This document shows positions 12,701 through 25,500 of a stretch of 64,000 bases of DNA, piece by piece. The stretch spans positions 7,648,298 to 7,712,297 of the forward strand of contig NC_079500.1 in the NCBI RefSeq assembly GCF_030052815.1, given 5' to 3'. The first letter of the stretch is position 1, and each line of letters opens with the position of its first letter. The stretch is from Hevea brasiliensis (taxonomy: Eukaryota > Streptophyta > Magnoliopsida > Malpighiales > Euphorbiaceae). The notes under the pieces are model-generated. The model was not told the DNA's origin. It made no database searches and saw only the letters and a program-made list of their open reading frames with translations. The position numbers and the translations under genes are program-made.

Positions 12701-14709
12701 ACGAGATTTTCCGATCTCAATTGGATTACACCAAGGATCAGCCATAAGCCCTTATCTTTTTACATTAGTTTTAGATGAACTGACGAAACATATACAAGAG
12801 AGTATTCCTTGGTGCATGATGTTTGCGGATGATATTGTTCTGATAGATGAGACACGAGAAGGAGTCAATAGGAAGCTAGAACTTTGGAGAAGTACTCTAG
12901 AGTCAAAGGGTTTTAAGTTAAGTAGAACGAAGACAGAATACATGCATTGCAAGTTCAGTGAAGGCCAAACTGGTGATAGGGAAGGAGTTAGTTTGAATGG
13001 AGTGGCACTGTCCCAAAGTAATCACTTTAAATATCTAGGCTCAGCCCTTCAAGTAGATGGGGGATGTGAGGAGGATGTTAGTCATAGGATTAAAGCTGGA
13101 TGGTTGAAGTGTAGACGTGCCACGGGAGTTTTATGTGATCGTAAGATTCCCAATAAATTAAAAGGAAAATTTTACCGTACAGCCATACGACCGGCTATGC
13201 TATATGGTAGTGAGTGTTGGGCACTGAAAGAGTCCTACGCATCTAAGATAAGAGTTGCAGAGATGAGAATGTTAAGGTGGATGAGTGGCCATACTAGACT
13301 AGATAAAGTCCGTAATGAAAGTATTAGAGAAAAGGTAGGAGTGGTGCCAATTGAAGATAAGTTGAGAGAAGGGAGATTGAGGTGGTTTGGTCATGTGAAG
13401 CGTAGACATACGGAGGCTCCAGTTAGACAAGTAGAGCACATTAGGCTAGAGGATAGAAAGAAAAAAAGGGGTAGACCTAAATTGACTTGGAGGAGAGTAG
13501 TACAGCATGACTTAGAAGCATTACACAATTCTGAGGATTTAACCCAAAATCGTTCAGAGTGGAAAAAGCGAATCCATATAGCCGACTCCAAATTTTTGGG
13601 ATAAAGGCTTAATTGAGTTGAGTTGAGTTTTCTCTTCCTGGCTTACACCCATTTCTCCTGCATTTTGCATCCATGAAGCTTTCGAGGGTGATGAACTGTC
13701 AAAGCAATATAGGATATTGGAACTAAAGGAGAAAGATCAAATGAAGTGTTTTTTTTTTTAAACTACTATTATTTATTATGTTTGTTGCTATCTTGAAGTA
13801 TTTGCTTCAGCTGAAAAAGAGATATGGAACTGTAATTGGAAATAGATAACAACCAGAGAGAAGTTGCAGGTCCTCTAATCTCTATTTCGCACTCAGTCTG
13901 TCAATGTATACCGATTACCGTTTTAATTTAGGTCTTTTCAAAGCCGCCCCTCCCCCCCAAAAAAACAACCAAAAAAAGAAGATAACAATAGGACATAAGT
14001 GACAAAAGAAGATTGTAAGAACTGGCAACAGTTCATATATCTAAAGAAGTTGGTAGACCGAAATTCTATGGCTAAAGAAAGGTATAGCATATTTTTTTTA
14101 TAGAAAGATGGTATAGAGGCAACCCACCCATCCAAAATCAGTTGCTGTATTATAGCAATTTGAAAGTCTTTGGCAGTGGCTCAATACTCAACTCAACTAA
14201 GTCTTTATCCCAATAGTGCCAGAAAATTTTCTATCTCGATATCACTGTTTAAACTTCCCTCTTTCCAAAATTTGGATATTTGCTCGTCTTCAGCTCATTA
14301 ATAAAGTACAGGTTTGAAAGATGTGATGCTCTTGTTAGTTATTAGTATTTCACAATATCTATACTGAATGAAGAGCTTTATGTAGCTATTGGTGGAGAAC
14401 TCTAATATGCATTTTCAGTTACAGTTTTCTTCAGTTGAGAGGATTGTGGGGTATGTCGTAGTGTACAATGAATGATGTTTATTTTAAGAGTAAATTTATG
14501 TTTGTTCTTTTTATTTTTCATTTCAGTTATGGTTCTATGAACCATAATATCTAATGAATTACCATTGGTTCCTGACTTGTAATTTTTCATTTGTGTTCTA
14601 GTTTGAACCTATGGGAGGACAGCAGCCAAATGGACCCTCAGAAATGGCAGGACAGCAATCATCAGGGCCCCTTGAATGGCAAGAGAACCACCAGCGAGCA
14701 GCAGCTTGA
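6749..14709 (+). CDS. GRP23: GRP23-like PPR protein with glutamine-rich C-terminal repeats
   Basis: Two coding exons: 6749-9640 and 14602-14709 (TGA), 999 aa predicted, phase 0 junction CAAGACAG|GTATCATC ... TTCTAG|TTTGAACC. The open frame extends upstream of 6749 but without another ATG; 6749 (AAAGATGTC) is the plant-like start. Residues 1-70 are Ser/Thr/Arg-rich and acid-poor, like a mitochondrial presequence; a basic stretch ([13 protein letters not shown]) follows. About eleven degenerate PPR motifs span roughly residues 155-555, such as [20 protein letters not shown]. From about residue 605 the tail is Gln-rich (GQQ/EQQ/PSW) with a 44-residue period. This architecture matches Arabidopsis GRP23 (At1g10270), needed for early embryo development and reported in RNA polymerase II interaction and mitochondrial RNA editing. 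Exon 2 ([16 protein letters not shown]) continues the repeat style, strong support for the split. The intron carries an RTE copy. Confidence 0.85.
8560..9600 (+). repeat. 132-bp coding tandem repeat (44-aa Gln-rich unit)
   Basis: The codons for SWHAQ recur at 8957, 9089, 9221, 9353 and 9485 (position of TGG), exactly 132 bp apart each time. Each unit reads roughly [40 protein letters not shown]. The third unit has gained one codon and lost one, keeping the period. Looser copies of the same motif extend on both sides. Confidence 0.9.
10427..13629 (+). mobile_element. RTE-type non-LTR retrotransposon, second copy
   Basis: Nearly the same sequence as the element at 1046-4301 but in the opposite orientation. 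It begins at GGTCCCAAGCCTGG and ends in TTGAGTTGAGTTGAGTT. It lies in the GRP23-like intron, sense to the gene. I could not identify a clean target-site duplication; the 5' flank may be altered. Confidence 0.88.
10651..13604 (+). pseudogene. RTE endonuclease/reverse transcriptase, multiply frameshifted
   Basis: The coding region is broken into at least six blocks: 10651-11019 and 11000-11392 (endonuclease, [18 protein letters not shown]), 11467-12198 (linker), 12212-12517 and 12469-12747 ([25 protein letters not shown]), 12816-13604 ([11 protein letters not shown] and C-terminal part). Compared with copy 1 there are small deletions near 11008 (about 13 bp), 11373 (4 bp), 12188 and 12691. It has decayed more in its coding part than copy 1, though the overall sequence is still very similar. 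Confidence 0.88.
14184..14213 (-). mobile_element. RTE 3' tail fragment
   Basis: About 30 bases (ACTCAACTCAACTAAGTC then TTTATCCCA) matching the end of the RTE elements in minus orientation; a very short truncated remnant within the GRP23-like intron. Confidence 0.6.
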
Positions 14710-16282
14710 TTCTTCCATGCAAAGTTAATGTGATAGAACTTTCTGCTCTCTTATGTGCTGATTTTTTTTCTTTTTTCATTTGAGAAAGGAAATTACTTGA
14801 TCATTATTATATGCAGTGCGTCTTGAGTTGGCTTCATATCACTGAAGTGCAAGAATAAGGTACCGTCTAGCATTCTGGATACCACTTTCTGAGAATCTGA
14901 CATATATATCTTGCACATCCATCCTATACAAGAGATCAACTATTTTTGTACTTCTACACTTCTTATTTGTCATTGATACATAAATTTTAATGACAAAAAA
15001 TTTCTTTGCACACCAAATATTGAGGCTCCAATATGCAATTGTCTTTGTAAGTTTGTAGATACTTTTCTTGCCACCAATGACCTTGATATTTTAGTATATT
15101 TTAACAGGTGATTTTCTTTATATAATTTCACTATTCTTGCTTGGACGAGGAAATGTAGGATCCTTGGAACAAGATTAGATAGTTGATTATGTTGTAATTT
15201 GAGGTATGAAACTGTACTCTTTAGTGTTTGCGACATTGATGTTTCTACAAGTCAATGAAATGAAACAAAATGCAATCCAATTTTTATGATATTGTAGCAA
15301 AATCCTGCTCTCTTTTCCAAGTTTCACGAAGGTAGAAGTGCGCCATTTACACTTTAATGCTATGCCTTATCCCATAAGACATGATGGACTTGATGTATTT
15401 GGTTGACCCACCCATTTTCAAGGTGATTATTTTTATTTATTAGTACCCCAGTTAAGATGTTTTGGTTGTACCAACTGACATGGTCAAGTATCAGAGGACA
15501 TGTTAGCCATTATCAATCTAATTTGTAGGACAGAACAGTTTCTATTGTTATAACCTGTGTTTACTCTGCAATCAGAAGAACGAAACCATTGAATGTTTGG
15601 CATTATTAAATTAATTTCATTATTTTAAAAGTATTTGTTAATCTCAGTTTCAGAATACTATAGTTAATTTAATAGCACCAAACCACATTCCCCAGGATAC
15701 CACTTGACTTCAATGGCAAATTCATATTAAATTTTATTTAAGCTCAGTAGATCTAGTTAATTGGATTACCATATTGAAAAATATTTCTCGCATCATTAAG
15801 GTCCAAGCCTTGCAAATTTCCTCAAAGTGTATATCACTGAAATCTCCTTGAGGTTTGCCATAATGTTCCCATATCAGAAAATTGATTTTGACTACAGTGC
15901 TGGAATAAAAAAATCATAACTAATAACCTTTACAAGGCTTTTGGACTTGTTATTAGCACAGTATACGCTAGCAAGCAATCTGTAAAACTTTCCTCATAAC
16001 AAACACAGATTTAAGAGCCCCCAACTGCCTGATCATCAACCAAAATGAACTCAGTAATCATTGACATAAGCTCTCTGAGTTGCTGCTTCTCAAAAGGCTA
16101 GCTAATGCTCTCAAAATTAGATCAACAAATAGCGATTCCCTTAATGATCAACAATCCCAATGACCTATAAAAATCAACTGTACAATTGTGCCTAAACAAA
16201 ATTGTTATGAGAGCCGCCAGCCAATGTCTAGGGGCACTACAGAAATGATGTCATATCTCTGCCAAGAAAAGAAAATGAGTAA
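14710..16282. other. Intergenic between convergent genes
   Basis: No gene supported. It should hold the 3' UTR of the GRP23-like gene (from 14710) and, from about 15900 on, that of the GT14 gene on the other strand. Composition is ordinary AT-rich plant sequence; small open frames here have no recognisable motif. Confidence 0.5.
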
Positions 16283-19200
16283 TCAAAATTCCATTACTGT
16301 TGAGGTGAGGTTAAGCAAGGACTCCAGAGCACTTGGATGAAACTTCCGAGCAAAGAGGTAACAAACAGATGTCATCGCTGAATTGTATGAACATTCTGTT
16401 CCATTATTCCGAACAGACTGTATTAAACTCTCTGTAACGTTAATTCCGTTATATGTTGCTGGATGGGGTCCCCCCAGCGACCAATCAACCCAAGTTACTG
16501 TGCGATTAGCATTAAGCGAACCATGGAACATGTTCAGATAAGTTGGAATGTAATGCTCATCGGGATAGCAGGCAGGCTTACAATATTTCTTGAAGACAGA
16601 ATAGTACTTCGTGTCTGAGACTATATGAACAGCCAAAGCCCGTTGGATCTCAAACCACTGAGACCCTTTCCTCCACTGAAAGAGCTTAATATCAGGAAGC
16701 ATTTTTCGGTTGTAGCGGCCACGACCATAACGAGAGGGATCATCATATGACTCAACAAAGCTATATTCAGAATGAATGAGATACTTGTAGACAATAGGGA
16801 AATTGTAGATTGGTATGCAGCTCTCAGAGAGAAGAACAAACCGCTCATTTGAGAAATCCAGCAGGGCATTGGCTAGAAGGCGCTTCTCAGCATCAACCAG
16901 TGAAACTGTTCCCCACTCAACATTCTGGAGATGGAAAATAAAATGGTTCATAAGGAAATACAGAATGCAATCAACATTCAACAGTAATTAAGTGTCGAGA
17001 AAAAGTTGGAAGGCAGAGCTTTAGCCCGACAAAATAAGGCAATGCTCTTTTGCACACAACAGAAAGCTAAAATGCAACAAGTCCCAACAATTTCTGCTTG
17101 TAACATAATTTTCCATCACGAACAAGAAGTTTCAGTCACTAAAGAAATTCGTCTCAAAAATATTACTAATAGCCACTACATTCTTCATGCAACAGACCAT
17201 TTTTCTCATACGTCTTATTGTTAACATAAATTAAAAAATTAATTAATAAATGTTGGCAATCAGTCATGTTTGACACAGTATACAAGCGTATCCCACAGTG
17301 AAAGGGCCTGCACACTAAAAGTCTCTATTTGATTCATGTGAAAGTGGTCACTGGAAGGCTGAGACAACTCCAGACAATCTTTTACTTGGGGTTTTTTGGA
17401 GATGGACAATTGATCTTCAACGACCTTGGGTGATGGTTGGCTAATAGTTATGTTGTCTTGTTAACATGTATTTGCTCCATGCTACTTCAAATGAAATGTA
17501 TTTTGTTAAAGACATTTATGCGGAATAGGGTCAGATATCTCATTTCATATGTGATGTGGAAAAAGTCCAAAGATTCTCTCAAGGGAGTACATCCCATTAA
17601 GGCAAAGCTTGCTCCCACATGAAGATAAAGAAACAGGGGCAGTTATTTCGAGGAGCTGTACTCCATCAAACATCTCATTAAAGTATCAAATGGCAGAACT
17701 GGAAGAAATGATGATCATACTTTTACCAAAAATGGGCATAAAAAGTCGGTTGTACTTGTTAAACTTTACACAATTGTTTACACAACCAATATCATATATG
17801 AAAATATATATGCACTTACATGGATATGCACATATATATCTTATGTGTGGTAACAAAGAGATGACAAGGAATTCATTAGAATCTGTAAAAATAAGTTTTT
17901 ACACAACTTTGATTGATAGATATGACCATTTCTTCATAACCTTACATTATCAAGCTATTGAAGTTCTCATCAGAAACAATTATCAAACAAGAAAAATGAA
18001 TAAAGAACATTCCCAAAAAAAAAATTTAAACACACTCTCTACTAAATTCAAGTAAGCCTCAACATTGAACTACTTCAGGTTAACTGAATGGTCCATCCAA
18101 AGCAGGGTGCACCAATCTAGAAGGGAAAACAATAGAGACAATCCCCCTCTTCAGCACTATCACATGAGATGGCTATTGAAGACCTGAACCTTCACCCTTG
18201 CAATTATAATTCAAAGACTTCAATAGACTAGACCCTACACTATTTTCAAAAATTTCAGCTTCACCATTGCTTCTCAATCTTGGCAAGGAAATATATAGGC
18301 GCTCCATCTTGACAAACAAGGATAGCAATCAATTCTAGTATATCCATGGTTTCAAATTTGTGTAGTAATGTTAGCTCTACTCATAATGTCAATGGATCTC
18401 TCCCTACATCTAGCAAGTGCATAACGTCTTAAATGCCTAGGGGCTTTTCCTGGCTGTGATTTGGATTAGCTAAACTTAAGAAGACAATCTCCAAAATAGC
18501 ATCATTCAATTTCATGAACATATAAGCAAACTTCTATTGTCCAATTCTCTCCCCGCAAATTTAATGATTTCTAATAAAAGTATATTATTTTAAGGAGCTT
18601 ATACTCCACTTAATAATTTTTCTGCTTATTGATGTTTCTTGCAGCTGTAAATTGATATTAATTGCTAGCCTATTAACATTAGTATGAAACTAACCCAACT
18701 CAACCTAGAAAGAATCAAATCTGCCGCCTGGCTATAACATGTCAATCCTAATAATAACCCACACAAAGCCAAAATGCTTATAACTCAAAAAGTATCAGCA
18801 TCAACGAGAATAATCAGAAACCAAACGCTTAAAACAGCCAGCTGCAGTTCATACCTGACTCGGTATTTGCCTTCTGTAGAATGGAGAATCCCTTGAAACA
18901 TTGAGCACATAGTCCTGAGGTGTATGGATATAGATAGAGAAATACTTCTCATGACCTCTAAAGAACCTCTCCCACAATGGCAACATAGGCAAAGGCCCTC
19001 TCGTCAAAAACATGAAAGCTACTTTAGGCAATCTATCAAAGGGATACCCTTTCTTAGTTGGCATCAAAGAAGCCCTCCAAAAAAGCTCCTCATCATTCAT
19101 GCTATGAGTCAAGTTCTTTGGATGAAGAAACGTATCCATACCAAAGCAATCAATCCTCTTACAAGGTCTCAAAATTGTGCAATTACCACCTGTGATTGTT

Positions 19201-19391
19201 GTTGATGCTATGTTGTTCGTGAAGAATAGGCGAGCTTGTGAAGTGAAGTACTGATTGATGTGAGAACTTGTTGCTAAACCCAAAATTATACCAGCCACAA
19301 AAACAACCAAAAAAGATAATATTTGCACTAGTTTTAGCAAACCCATGTGCCTATCTAATCCATCTTCCTTGTCTCCTCTATGTCTTGCCAT
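16283..19391 (-). CDS. GT14 family glycosyltransferase (DUF266, core-2/I-branching type)
   Basis: Two exons on the minus strand: 19391-18855 (179 codons) and 16924-16283 (213 codons plus TAG), 392 aa predicted, phase 0 splice CAG|GTATGA ... CTCCAG|AATGTT. N-terminal cytosolic stretch, then one membrane anchor (LVQILSFLVVFVAGIILGLA, about residues 21-40), as for a type II Golgi enzyme. Family landmarks follow: DEELFWRASLMPTKKGYP, PKVAFMFLTRGPLP, LWERFFRGHEKYFSIYIH, then NVEWGTVSLVDAEKRLLANA, RFVLLSESCIPIYNFP, CYPDEHYIPTYLNM and WVDWSLGGPHPATY. Plant DUF266 proteins belong to CAZy GT14; a few act in cell-wall or arabinogalactan glycosylation, but the substrate here is unknown. The start ATG (MARHRGDKEDG) opens the frame and gives the full family N-terminus. 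No lesions seen. Confidence 0.92.
16925..18854 (-). other. Intron of the GT14 gene
   Basis: Single 1.93-kb intron. Small open frames inside (for example 17609-18055 on the plus strand) lack recognisable protein features. No mobile element identified. Confidence 0.7.
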
Positions 19392-20155
19392 TTTTTTTCC
19401 CTTTTGTATCTCACTTCATTCAATTAAACAAATCTCCTAAACTCTTATTGGTATTCAATTCTAATAGCTGCAACCACTTCCTCTCATGCAAAATTGGGAC
19501 GCTTTAATGCAAAATTAATTAGTAAAATGTATTGATCACCAACCCCGCGCCAAAAAAGAAACTTTCAAGTGGATTTGATACCACTAACAGAAATGAGAGA
19601 ACCCAACACCAAGAATCAAATCAACGACATGAAAAGTCCAAAAAATCCAAGATTTTAAGCGCCTGGGCATAAAAACAAGGCAAAAAAAATTGTAGAAAAA
19701 CAAATTAAAATAAAAAAGAATCCAAATAAAGAAATTTAGATCTCCAGGATCAGCGGCAATGGATCATTAGTCCCATCTGTGAAAACCCAACACAAGAGAG
19801 AGAGGAAAAAAAGAAAGAAAGAAGAAAGCCAGGGATTTCGATTAAAGAGTGAAAGAGAAAGAGAGACTAGACAAGCAGCAGATAGGATCAACATCAAAAT
19901 CAAAGGATCAAGAATTTGGAATCACGTCACCAACCACAAACAAACAGACATGTGTGTAAATGGGAAGAGAGAGAGAAAGGAGGGGAATTTAAGTGGTGTA
20001 GTTGGAGATTTTGATTGAAAACGACAGGGCGTTTTCAGAGGAAGAGGGAAGGAGCGAACTCAGGGAAGGACCCAATGAGGAAGCAACGATTTGGGACGCG
20101 GAGAATCGGAATACGAGAATCAGAATCCGAGTAAGAAGACACCTGTCGCTGGTCG
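19392..20155 (-). promoter_or_regulatory. Probable 5' leader and promoter of the GT14 gene
   Basis: Upstream of the GT14 ATG (minus strand). Purine-rich on the plus strand (GAGAGAG, AAAGAAAGAAGAAAG at 19790-19870), so pyrimidine-rich (CT tracts) on the coding strand, as in many plant leaders. GC content drops sharply beyond 20160. No TATA box could be assigned with confidence. Confidence 0.4.
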
Positions 20156-21084
20156 CCCAATATCAAATAATTAATTAAAATGTATTTAATGTAAAAATGA
20201 GTTTAATAAATTAAATATTAACTAATTAAAATTATTTTAAATTATTTAAAAAAAGAAAAAAAAATTTAATGATTTGCTCGCATGCGGGTTTTAAGAGAAA
20301 TGGTCTACAGCTGACGTGGCTTTTGGGCACGTGTTACTGGTGTGGCCTTTTTTTAGGAGAAGTTATATTATAAAATTATGATTTTATACAATGCAGTGGG
20401 TTACTTACTAAATGCAGCCACTTTAACCATGTGAGTGTTTTTATAAAATTTTAATTTTATTTTATAAAAATTATGAGAGATTAAAAGTTTTTAAATTTAA
20501 TTTGTTGAAATATTAATTATTTTATAAATAAAGAGAATAAATTTAATAATAAGGGTATAAATAGATGTGTTTTATATATTATTTTTAAAAAAATAATAAT
20601 AAAATAAAATAATTTTATTTATAAAATAATTTATAAATTAATTTTAAAATTTTTAATTTTTTATTACAATTAATTTAAATTTTAAATAATTTCATTAAAA
20701 AATAAAATTTAATAATTTTTATAAAAATACTCATAAAATTAAATAATTAAATATAATATTTACACCATAAAATTACAAGCTAATAAGATTCTCCATGCTT
20801 AGTTGCTTTAGATCATTATATAGATTCTCCAATTTTTTTAATATTTTTTCTATATTTATATGCTATATAATCTTGCCACGAAGAATTTTCTATGTTCAAT
20901 TTCGAAAAAAAATATTTATAATAAAAAAATTCAATTTAATTCTCAATAAATTTTGCATAGGATAATGATGATGAGTAGGTTCAAAATAAGCATGAAAATA
21001 CAAATTATGGGCGTAAAATACAGCACATAAGAAGAAACAAGAAGCTCAAAAGATCCAGCCCAATACAGAGTCTACCCATAAATT

Positions 21085-21435
21085 AGAAAAGGAAAATTTA
21101 TAATTATATTATATTTTAAATTTTAAATTTTAATAATTAATTATTTAGTTCTTAAATTTTATATTATATTATATTTTAATTCTTAAATTTTTAAAAATTA
21201 ATTATTTAGTCTTTAAATTTTATACTATATTATATTTTGATCCATATAATTTTAATATATAAAATAATTTAGTCATTTTGTTAATGGATATAACTATTAT
21301 AAATATTAAAATTATAGGGGTTAAATTGTTTTATATATTGAAATTAAATGGACTAAATAATTAATTTTTTTAAATTTAAAACTAAAGTATAGTATAGGAT
21401 AAAACTCAAGGACCAAATTATAAATTTTCTAAATA
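21085..21435. mobile_element. AT-rich fold-back (MITE-like) element, tentative
   Basis: The ends are inverted versions of each other: GGAAAATTTATAATTATATT near 21091 against CCAAATTATAAATTTTC near 21414. The left half contains a tandem unit of about 60-70 bp (TTAATTATTTAGTYYTTAAATTTTATA) seen inverted in the right half (GGACTAAATAATTAA). No target duplication was established. Confidence 0.35.
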
Positions 21436-22448
21436 AATATAATTAATAGGATTTTAATATTTATTAATAGGGTTTATCTAAATTTATCTACATCTTTAAT
21501 CATCTTTTGTATATCTTAATTTAACATTAAATTACTAGGGAATTGCTCATGTTAATGTATGTGGCTATAAGTAATTTAAATTTATATGTATATATTTTTT
21601 AATTTTAATATATAAAAATAGTGTAATGTTTTAAATTTTTTATTAATTATTCCAAATTTTATTTTTATACTTTTATCTCTCAAATTTTTTAATAAAAATT
21701 TCATATTATAAATAATTAAAATCTATCCATATCTAATATAAATATAAATATATGTAATTAATATATATTAATAATAATATTAATAAAATAATTATTAAAT
21801 AATTTATAACTTATATATAATAAAAAATATCACATAATAATACTATAAAAGAGAATACCACATGTAAGTCACGTGATAATACTGAAATAAAATATCACAT
21901 GTCAAACTCTTTGAAATATATTTCAATTATATATATATATATATATTAATCCGATATTTTTTTCCAGATTGGTGAATTTGTTTTTTTAACAATATAAAAC
22001 TTATTTTCTTAATAACAAACAACTGATCTGTCTTTTTTATAAAAAAAAAAAAAAAATACAACGAAATAAATTTATCTAAATATTTCCAAATTTATAATAA
22101 AAAGTTGAATATTTAGAATTATTTAAAAACATATAAAAAATAATTTATATATAAAAAATAATTTTTAATTAAAATATTTTTTTTATTATTAAACTAAAAT
22201 ATTAAATTAATAATTTTATTTATATTATATATATATATAAATGCTTGATAATTTAAAAAATAAAAATAACTTTCTTTTACGATGCTAAGGTCATCTTCTT
22301 CAAAAATAAAGTTTTCTTTTTTAATTTATTTTTCAGATTGCTCTAAATACTAAATACTTTGACAATATTTGAGGAGATAAATATTAAGGCTATATTAAGG
22401 AAAATAGGTAATTATTGTTGTCTTCCATATATTTAGATTGATTAGACT

Positions 22449-22467
22449 AGAGAGAGAGAGAGAGAGA
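22449..22467. repeat. (AG)n microsatellite
   Basis: About nine AG units just upstream of the CLC pseudogene start. Confidence 0.85.
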
Positions 22468-22549
22468 AAACAGATGCTTTAGGAGACAAAGGTAAGAGAG
22501 AGATTGCTGGGAAGCTTTTATATTCATTATACATGTCTATAAGAGAGGA

Positions 22550-25500
22550 ATGGAGGTGAAGATGGGTTATTCAAGAGAGGGAAGTGATATAGAGAGAAAG
22601 GGATCATTTGGAAGAGCCACAGAGGATAATGCATTTAGTTCAATCAGAGAGCCACTCCTTCTCAGGAACAGGAAAAATAATACCTCCCAGATTGCCATTG
22701 CCAATGTTTGTGCCATTGAGAGCCTGGATTATGAGTACTTTTCTTATCTTTATTAGTATTATTTTATTTTTCAAGCTGTCCTTTTTTATTGCTCTTCTCT
22801 TTGTATTTTCGTTTGTTTATTTTCACTAGAAAAAGAATTGGAATATCCTGTATTGTTGTTTTGATTGATTTCTGAGATGTTATCCTACTGGTTTTAGTGG
22901 GTTTCGAATGAATTCATTATGTGTTTGATAATTTGAAATTAAATTGTCTAACATTTGAGGGAAGTTCAGGAGTTAATTCGGTGATTTTTTGCAGGATTGT
23001 TGAGAATGAACTTTTTAAACAAGACTGGAGGTCTAGAAAGAAGGTTGAAATATATCAGTACATTTTTATCAAGTGAACATTTGCCTTTCCTATTGGGTTA
23101 GGAACAGGGCTTGTTGGCTTTTTCAATAACATTGCTGTTGCAAATATAGCTGGTATCAAACTTCTCTTGACTAAAAGTCTTATGCTTAAGAACAAGTAAG
23201 TCAGAGTATTACCTCCTTTGCATAATCTTGGTTATCTAATGTAGTCACACTTAAATGCACCTTATTAAGCAGTCTTGTATGTCATTATATTGCACTCAGT
23301 AGAGATAATGCTTGTTCTTTTATGGAGCCAATTCTAATTTTGGTTTGAAGTCTCAAGAAAACCATCATGATTATCCAGTGTCTCTTGGATCTGGATTACC
23401 TTTTTTATTGTTTTTTGACTATCTGCCACATGTAATTTGTCTTTTATTTAAATTGCCCAACAAAGTTAAAGTTTTATGCTTGAATTTTCTGCTTTTTTGC
23501 TCATTGCTTTGTTGTTAGATTATAATCAGCATTCTCATTGTCCAATTGGCTCTATTTCTCCATGAAACAACTTTATACTTCGTGAATCACCTCGCAACCA
23601 AATACAAAACTTTGAAGTATCTGTGAATGATTGTTACTCCAGTGCAGGTATTATCTGGCATTTACATCACATGCTGGTTGTAACATAATTCTAGCCATTG
23701 CTGCTGCAGCCCTTTGTGCTTACGTTGCTCCTGCAGCAGCAGGTTCATGCATTCCAGAGGTTAAAGCATACCTGAATGGCGTAGATGCTCCATCTATATT
23801 AGCTCCTAGTACTCTTTTTGTAAAGGTGAGCCCAAAACTAGTTTCTTCAATATAGTTCAGACAATTGGAAGTGAATATACTGCATCATGGAATACACAAT
23901 GTGAAACAAACAACCATATTCTTCATTTTTTTTTTTTTTATCTTATTTCCATGGCCATCGGAAACATAACCAAGGATTAAAAGGTGAAAACAATTTTGGT
24001 GCTGTCTCTTTTGTTGACAAGCTGAGCATTTCCTGTCATCCAGTGACATCTTTTACTATCTTTTGTCTTTGTGGATATAGCTAATTATTTTTAGTGGGGT
24101 GTCATGTTTTTCCTCGATGCCTTTATTGCTCTTTTTAACTAGATCTAAAAGGATCTGATAATTTATTAATTGTTGACATGAGTTGGAGAGATCAAGATAT
24201 AGTCCCTGGATTATAAATGAGTGGAGCTTAGTTGGAAAATAAATTTCATACTAATATTGAACTTCTCAGATTTTTGGAGTTGCTGCTGGATTTGTTGTTG
24301 GTAAGGAAGGACCTATGGTGCTCACTGGTGTTAAGAGGCTTCATAGAATTTTGCTGGACTGGAAGATGTGGGCTATTTGGGCAAGGAGGTCTGATCATCT
24401 TTGATGTAAGCTCAACAAAAGCTACATACAGCATACTTGATTTTCTGGCAGTTGTATTCCTAGGAGTATTAGGGGGAATTTTGGGAAGCCTTTACAATTA
24501 TTGGAATGACAAGATCCTTCGCAGTTACAGCATCATCAATGGCTATGTCCCAAGAAGTTTCTTCTTTGAAGAGTGTTTTGCTAACTATACCATCTTGTTA
24601 GTAAGCATCATCAAGATTGTCAGAGTATTATTCCAAGTGCTTGTATGAATAGATGTCTGAATATGCAAAATTCATTCTAATTTTGCTGGTGTTGATTTTT
24701 TGAGTGACTTACAGGAGAGGTCCTTCATTCAAGATCCTGCTTGTCATCATCATTTCCTTTTTGACCTCATGTTGTTCTTACGGCCACCCATGGCTTGCAC
24801 CGTGCATTCCCTGTCCCCCTCACCTGTCAGATCTATGCCCCACTGAAGGTCATTATGGATACTACAATACTTTCCAGTCTCCACCAAACCACTACAATGA
24901 CCTTGCTTCCCTTTTTTTCAACACCAATGATGATGCTTTTCACAACTTGTTAACATCTAGCACTAAAAAGAAATTTAAGCTCATCACCCTTCTTGTTTTC
25001 TTTGTTGATACTTGCGTCCTTGGCATAATAACTTACAGCATCGCAATTCCTTCTGGACTTTTCATCCCTGTCATTCTTGCTGGGGCCTCTTACGGTCGAC
25101 TTGTTGGAAACCTGCTTGGTCCCCTCTCTTGTCTTGATGTTAGTCCCTTTGCCCTACTTGGAGCAGCCTCTTTCCTTGGCGGCACCATGAGGATGACAGT
25201 TTCTGTGTGTGTCATACTTCTTGAACTTACTAATGATCTGTTGATGCTTCCATCGGTGATGCTAGTTCTCCTCATTTCAAAAATAGCAGACAGATTCAAC
25301 AAGGGTGTTCCTGATCAAATTGTGAAGCTGAAAGGATTACCTTACATGGAAATGCACGCAGAACCATACATGAGGCATTTAGTTGCAAGTGACGTTGTAT
25401 CTGGCCTGTTAATTTCATTTTCTGGGGTAGAAAATTTAGGGAACAATTTAGGGAACATGTTACGTGCTTTGAAAAAAACAGGACATAATGGATTCTCTGT

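Larger units (their letters stand above)
9641..14601 (+). other. Long terminal intron of the GRP23-like gene
   Basis: Intron from GTATCATC to TTCTAG, about 5 kb. It holds a sense-oriented RTE element (10427-13629) and a short RTE tail fragment (14184-14213). If not removed, translation would end at a stop at 9695-9697 after 18 extra residues, losing the exon 2 tail. The rest (9698-10426 and 13630-14601) shows no gene. Confidence 0.7.
20156..22549. other. AT-rich intergenic region
   Basis: Very AT-rich with no coding signal. 21085-21435 looks like a fold-back element (separate entry). 22449-22467 is an AG microsatellite, in what would have been the leader of the CLC pseudogene. Confidence 0.5.

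Noticed and set aside
17609..18055. 148-codon plus-strand open frame
   Set aside because: Lies inside the GT14 intron, low-complexity, no motif or splice context supporting an exon.
19779..20018. Lys/Arg/Glu-rich open frame near the GT14 start
   Set aside because: Result of purine-rich leader sequence on the opposite strand of a gene; no domain.
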